A DNA stretch of 43,811 nucleotides from a bacterium (lineage in GTDB: Bacteria > Hydrothermota > Tepidihabitantia > Tepidihabitantales > Tepidihabitantaceae): assembly GCA_035505375.1 (NCBI GenBank), contig DATJQV010000046.1, forward strand, positions 1-43,811. The letters are read 5' to 3'. The notes below the pieces were generated by a model. That model saw only the letters and a list, made by a program, of their open reading frames with translations. It did no database searches and was not told the DNA's origin. Numbering within the stretch: position 1 is the stretch's first letter; the number at the start of each line of letters is the position of its first letter. Below, in pieces: positions 40,566 through 43,811 of this stretch. The translations under genes and the position numbers were made by a program.

Positions 40566-40660
40566 GAGGGGTCAGGGACTAGGGGTCAGGGGACAGGGCC
40601 GGACACGGCAAGCTTGCGTCCGTCACTGGAGTCCTCGAATCCTTGATTCCTCGACCCCTC
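40566..40660. repeat. Heptamer and octamer elements between two tRNA genes
   Basis: GGGGTCA/GGGACTA/GGGGTCA/GGGGACA units at 40567-40600 and TCCTCGAA/TCCTTGAT/TCCTCGAC octamers at 40632-40660. Confidence 0.65.
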
Positions 40661-40670
40661 TTCTTCGGCT

Positions 40671-40744
40671 GCGCCTGTAGCTCAGATGGATAGAGCATCG
40701 GATTTCTAATCCGATGGCCGGGGGTTCGAATCCCTCCAGGCGCG
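40671..40744 (+). tRNA. tRNA-Arg (anticodon TCT)
   Basis: Acceptor GCGCCTG/CAGGCGC, D stem GCTC/GAGC, anticodon stem TCGGA/TCCGA with loop TTTCTAA (anticodon TCT), T arm GGGGG-TTCGAAT-CCCTC, discriminator G. CCA not encoded. Confidence 0.97.
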
Positions 40745-41360
40745 CTGCTAAGTTACTTAGGTAGGGTTTTGTCGTAACACCTTTCGGAGCTCTTTCGTGG
40801 CCGCCCTCTGGTCCTCAGAAGTCCACTCACAGTGAGCTGTGTCTCTCGAAATGTAGGTTGTCCTTCTCCGGTGACGGGATTCGCCGTGTCAACGGCACCG
40901 CTAGGCGTTCAACCAGTTCCGTTGGCACAAGCTTGGCACAGGTGCACTCAGGGTCGCCGAGCTTTCGCATGTGGCATTGTGCCGGTTTGCTGGTGAAACC
41001 TCTGGTTCTGTTTCCATTCAGCCAGCTGTTCGAGAGACGGGCCGGACGCTGGCTGGGGCAATCGCTCGAGTCACTAGTCCGTGCTTTGAGGACGATCTCT
41101 CGTGGTTTGCGAAGTCCGATCCGATAGCGCCGTGCTTGCGGTCAGGTAAGAGAGAACTGCCGTCGGAGGTTTCCGTCGCGCGGAGTTCGGAAACTTGCCG
41201 GATTCCGGTGGCTTTCTGTTTCTCACATCCAAGTTGAACATGCTCAAGCGATTGTGCCGATGGCCCGAGGAGGTAGTGTCGCCAAGCATGTTTGAGTCTC
41301 TGTGTCATTTGGGACAACCGGTGAAGGCTCCGCGTGGCTGATGCAGGGGTTCGCGAAGGA
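40745..41360. other. Gap without recognisable gene
   Basis: Several short open frames cross here on both strands, but none has a ribosome-binding site, promoter or recognisable domain. No clear repeat array either. It separates tRNA-Arg from the TrkA-N/RyR operon. A decayed integration at the tRNA is conceivable, but no attachment-site repeat was seen. Confidence 0.5.
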
Positions 41361-41388
41361 TTGACAGTGAACGCGGTTTCGCTAGCCT
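41361..41388 (+). promoter_or_regulatory. Promoter of the TrkA-N/RyR operon
   Basis: TTGACA (41361-41366), 16-bp spacer, TAGCCT (41383-41388), with a leader of about 27 nt. Confidence 0.7.
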
Positions 41389-41421
41389 TCCGACATCCAG
41401 CACCGAGGAAGGGCACATGTC

Positions 41422-42771
41422 GTGAACATACCAAACGAGCCCCGTACCCGCCATCGCCGCGACGTGCGCGGAGTGGTTCGCGGCTGGTGGCGCAGTTGGG
41501 AATGGCCGGCAGTCGGAGTGCTTGCCTTGATCGGACTTGCACTCGGCTATCTGGGCCTGTTGCGTTTCTACGCTGACGCGCCGGCCTGGCAGCGTCACCC
41601 ATGGGAAATCCTCTATGCCACCACCCAGCTTCTTTCGGTGCAGTTCGGCGGATACGACCGCCCGCTGCACTGGACCCTGCAGGTAGCCCGACTCCTGCTG
41701 CCGGCGATTGCCGGGTACGCGGCGGTCAAAGGTCTCGCCGCACTATACTTCGAGCAACTCCAGACCCTGCGCGTGCGACTCTTCGTTCGCAATCACACCA
41801 TTATCTGCGGCCTCGGACAGAAAGGCCTGCTGCTGGCGCGGGGGCTGCGTGCACGTGGCGAACCCGTCGTGGTCATAGAGAACGACGCGGAGAACGACCT
41901 CATCCGCTCGGCCCGCGACGCCGGTTCCAGTGTGCTGCTGGGCGACGCCACCGAACCCTACATGCTCCGCCGGGCCGGCATCAGTCGCGCCCGACACGTC
42001 GTGGCGGTCTGCCGTGACGACGGGCTCAACGCCGAAATCGCGATCCGGACCCGAGAACTCGCGGAGCTGTCCGGCAATAGCCTGCACTGCGTCTGCCACA
42101 TCTTCGATTCGCGTCTCTGGACGCTGCTGAAGGAACACCAGGCCGAGGCCGTGAAAGGCAACTTCTCGTTGGAATTCCGCAATGTTTACGCCGAGGGCGC
42201 GACCGAACTGCTGAAGAACGACCCGCGCTTCCCGGACCTGACCTCCGGCCCCGTGCCGCACGCGCTCATTGTCGGGGTCGGTCGCATGGGCGAGAGCCTG
42301 GCAGTGGAACTGGCAGGAAGATGGCAGGTCGTGCGCCGCGAGGACGCACGCCGAATGCGAATCACCCTTGTCGACCGTCACGCCGAAGCCAAGCGTGACT
42401 TCCTGATGTCGGAATACCCGCAGCTCGCTGACGCATGGGAACTGTGCCCGGTCCAGCTTGAAGTTGACTCACCGGAATTTCAGACAGGAAGATTCCTCTC
42501 TGGCACGCGGCAGGACATCGACATCCAGAGAGCATACGTCTGCCTCGACAGTGACTCGCTGGCCCTCAGCGCGGCGCTCAGAATTGAACGTCAACTCCGG
42601 ATGTACAACCGTCGGATCGCCATCGTGCTTCGGACGAGACAATATGGTGGGCTTGCCGTCCTGCTTCGTCACATTGACGACCCGGAGTGCCCGCAGGACT
42701 GCGTGAAGGTCTTCGGCCTGCTCGACCACACCTGCAAGCCGGAACTCTGGCTCGACGAGAACGTAGCCTGA
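41422..42771 (+). CDS. Two-TM protein with two TrkA-N/RCK domains (ion-channel-like)
   Basis: A 449-residue protein. Two membrane helices (about 28-48 and 85-110) enclose a pore-loop-like stretch (WEILYATTQLLSVQFGGYD). The usual TVGYG filter is absent, so potassium selectivity is not assured. Residues ~125-200 form a Rossmann TrkA-N/RCK domain (TIICGLGQKGLLLARGL, VIENDAEND, LGDATEP); a second one begins at ~275 (HALIVGVGRMGESLAVEL) and runs to ~420. Double-RCK subunits recall CASTOR/BK-type channels. GTG start, with AGGAAGG about 10 nt upstream. It is followed by RyR after 20 nt. Confidence 0.8.
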   Translation: MNIPNEPRTRHRRDVRGVVRGWWRSWEWPAVGVLALIGLALGYLGLLRFYADAPAWQRHPWEILYATTQLLSVQFGGYDRPLHWTLQVARLLLPAIAGYAAVKGLAALYFEQLQTLRVRLFVRNHTIICGLGQKGLLLARGLRARGEPVVVIENDAENDLIRSARDAGSSVLLGDATEPYMLRRAGISRARHVVAVCRDDGLNAEIAIRTRELAELSGNSLHCVCHIFDSRLWTLLKEHQAEAVKGNFSLEFRNVYAEGATELLKNDPRFPDLTSGPVPHALIVGVGRMGESLAVELAGRWQVVRREDARRMRITLVDRHAEAKRDFLMSEYPQLADAWELCPVQLEVDSPEFQTGRFLSGTRQDIDIQRAYVCLDSDSLALSAALRIERQLRMYNRRIAIVLRTRQYGGLAVLLRHIDDPECPQDCVKVFGLLDHTCKPELWLDENVA

Positions 42772-42791
42772 CCCCAATTGAAAGGACCATC

Positions 42792-43082
42792 GTGAAATAC
42801 ACCCCGCGACCGATCGACACCGAGAATGTAACTCTGTCCGCCGACCTGGTCGAGCTTACCGAACGGCTGGCCGAGAACGCCCACGACGTCTGGGCGCTTC
42901 AGCGCATCGCGCAAGGCTGGACCTGGGGCGAGGAACGCGACGACAAGACCAAGACCCACCCTGACCTTATGCCATACGCCAACCTGCCGGAATCGGAAAA
43001 GGAATTTGACCGCAGCACGGCGATGGAGACCCTGAAGGCCATCATCGCACTGGGATACAGCATTGCTCGGAGGGAGCCATGA
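42792..43082 (+). CDS. Stand-alone RyR-domain protein
   Basis: Ninety-six residues that are almost entirely one RyR domain, the repeat known from ryanodine receptors: YTPRPIDTENV, ELTERLAENAHDVWA, GWTWGEERDDKTKTHPDL, PYANLPESEKEFDRSTAMET and LKAIIALGY all match the family pattern. GTG at 42792 with AAAGGA 5 nt upstream; a longer frame overlaps the channel gene and is rejected. Stop overlaps the next start (ATGA). Prokaryotic RyR domains are thought to bind ligands in signalling systems; the ligand here is unknown. Confidence 0.9.
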   Translation: MKYTPRPIDTENVTLSADLVELTERLAENAHDVWALQRIAQGWTWGEERDDKTKTHPDLMPYANLPESEKEFDRSTAMETLKAIIALGYSIARREP

Positions 43083-43811
43083 CGCCAAGTGGAGTCGACT
43101 CAGGATACACATCCGACCCCAGGACAATCATCGTATGCGGCGACCTCTTGAGGGACATATACCTCATCCAGAGCGGTGTCCCTCCCAGCGCGCACCACGA
43201 GGAACCTACGAACACGATTGCGGCCAACACCCCGGGGGGCGCCTGGTATCTATCACACTTGATTGGCAAGATATGCGAGGACGTCCCGCCCGGCAGCGAC
43301 TGGAAACTGACGGCCCCGCTGGGGGCCGACGACGTCAACCACGAAGAGAAGCTAGTGTGCACGGCTTACCAGGTCTGCGCCCGGTTCCCCCGAGACGGCG
43401 GCACATCAGACAACGACACTTGGCGCATCAAGCACTTCCTGGGGTGCGAACGACCCAAAGGGGAAGCCAGACCGGAACCCATACCACGCGACAGGCGCGA
43501 CCCCTACCTGCTTGTCATCGATGACCTAGGACTGGGCTTCGGCGCAGAGCAGAACCGCTGGCCTCTTGCCCTGCAGAAAGGTGGTAATCCCGCACACATA
43601 GTCGTGAAGACATCCTCGCTCCCTCTCGGGCCTCTATGGCAACTGCTGCTCGGGAGATTTGCGATGAGACTCACGGTTGTGCTCTCAGTTAGGGCGCTGA
43701 GGATGAAGTGCGCCGCCATATCACAGGCGCTTTCATGGGATGCAGCAGTCGAGGAGATCACGGACGAATTCGTTCACGGCGCGTGTACTCAGGATCTGTC
43801 ACGTTGCGGGC
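43079..43811 (+). CDS. PfkB-like protein of the RyR operon, cut by window end
   Basis: Starts ATG at 43079, overlapping the RyR stop; 244 codons are visible and none is a stop. Residues ~17-27 (TIIVCGDLLRD) and ~49-62 (NTIAANTPGGAWYL) resemble the PfkB/ribokinase opening GDxxxD...GGA. Later segments (HIVVKTSSLPLG, LTVVLSVRALR) fit a Rossmann-like kinase core, but substrate and catalytic Asp motifs are not confirmed. ATA codons are frequent compared with the rest of the window. The C-terminus is missing and could carry further domains. Confidence 0.6.
   Translation, partial: MTPSGVDSGYTSDPRTIIVCGDLLRDIYLIQSGVPPSAHHEEPTNTIAANTPGGAWYLSHLIGKICEDVPPGSDWKLTAPLGADDVNHEEKLVCTAYQVCARFPRDGGTSDNDTWRIKHFLGCERPKGEARPEPIPRDRRDPYLLVIDDLGLGFGAEQNRWPLALQKGGNPAHIVVKTSSLPLGPLWQLLLGRFAMRLTVVLSVRALRMKCAAISQALSWDAAVEEITDEFVHGACTQDLSRCG

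Noticed and set aside
40671-41360. Integrated element with attachment sites at tRNA-Arg
   Set aside because: No copy of the tRNA 3' end and no integrase could be found in the window.

Overview
The window reads as chromosome of a high-GC, Gram-negative bacterium of the FCB side of the tree, most like candidate division WOR-3 or a neighbouring candidate phylum. The basis is BamD, an LpxB-like lipid A enzyme, a PorV-like outer membrane protein and three large secreted beta-propeller or Asp-box proteins ending in FlgD/Por-type sorting domains. Placement by marker-gene phylogeny was not possible here, so this is an inference.

Layout. 1-4.7 kb: end of a surface protein with a strong terminator, a GNAT acetyltransferase, a TPR membrane protein and tRNA-Val. 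4.9-9.3 kb (minus): gap-pgk-tpiA-secG-rplU plus a helix-turn-helix gene. 9.5-19.4 kb (plus): a LVIVD propeller protein, an Mvh-type [NiFe] hydrogenase pair, a glycosyltransferase with a polyprenyl-phosphate sugar transferase, and a second propeller protein. 19.5-26.0 kb: a Cys-rich microprotein, agmatinase-like enzyme, lpxB, a barrel/KOW protein, PorV-like porin, accA and era. 26.3-30.0 kb: accessory stretch with a cytosolic trypsin-like protease, small genes and two 12-bp-period repeat arrays. 30.0-37.6 kb (minus): ffh, rpe, PASTA protein, fmt, def, yajC, nadD, bamD, purine nucleoside phosphorylase and divIVA. 37.8-40.8 kb: DUF3108-like protein, manC, rdgB, tRNA-Pro and tRNA-Arg. 41.4-43.8 kb: an operon of a two-TM/double-RCK (TrkA-N) protein, a stand-alone RyR domain and a PfkB-like protein cut by the window edge.

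Four signals stand out. (1) The terminal TrkA-N/RyR/PfkB-like operon looks like a ligand- or nucleotide-sensing channel system. (2) Four non-coding arrays keep a strict 12-bp period for 25-39 units, each with its own consensus and almost no indels (1958-2258, 11881-12216, 27615-27914, 28163-28630). (3) Heptamer and nonamer periodic elements, often as inverted repeats, sit in most intergenic gaps and in places enter coding sequence in frame. (4) Promoters follow a uniform TTGACn - 16 bp - TAnnnT pattern, and in nine genes the start codon lies only 6-13 nt behind the -10, predicting leaderless mRNAs. That pattern also settled several start codons and supports a 60-residue gene.
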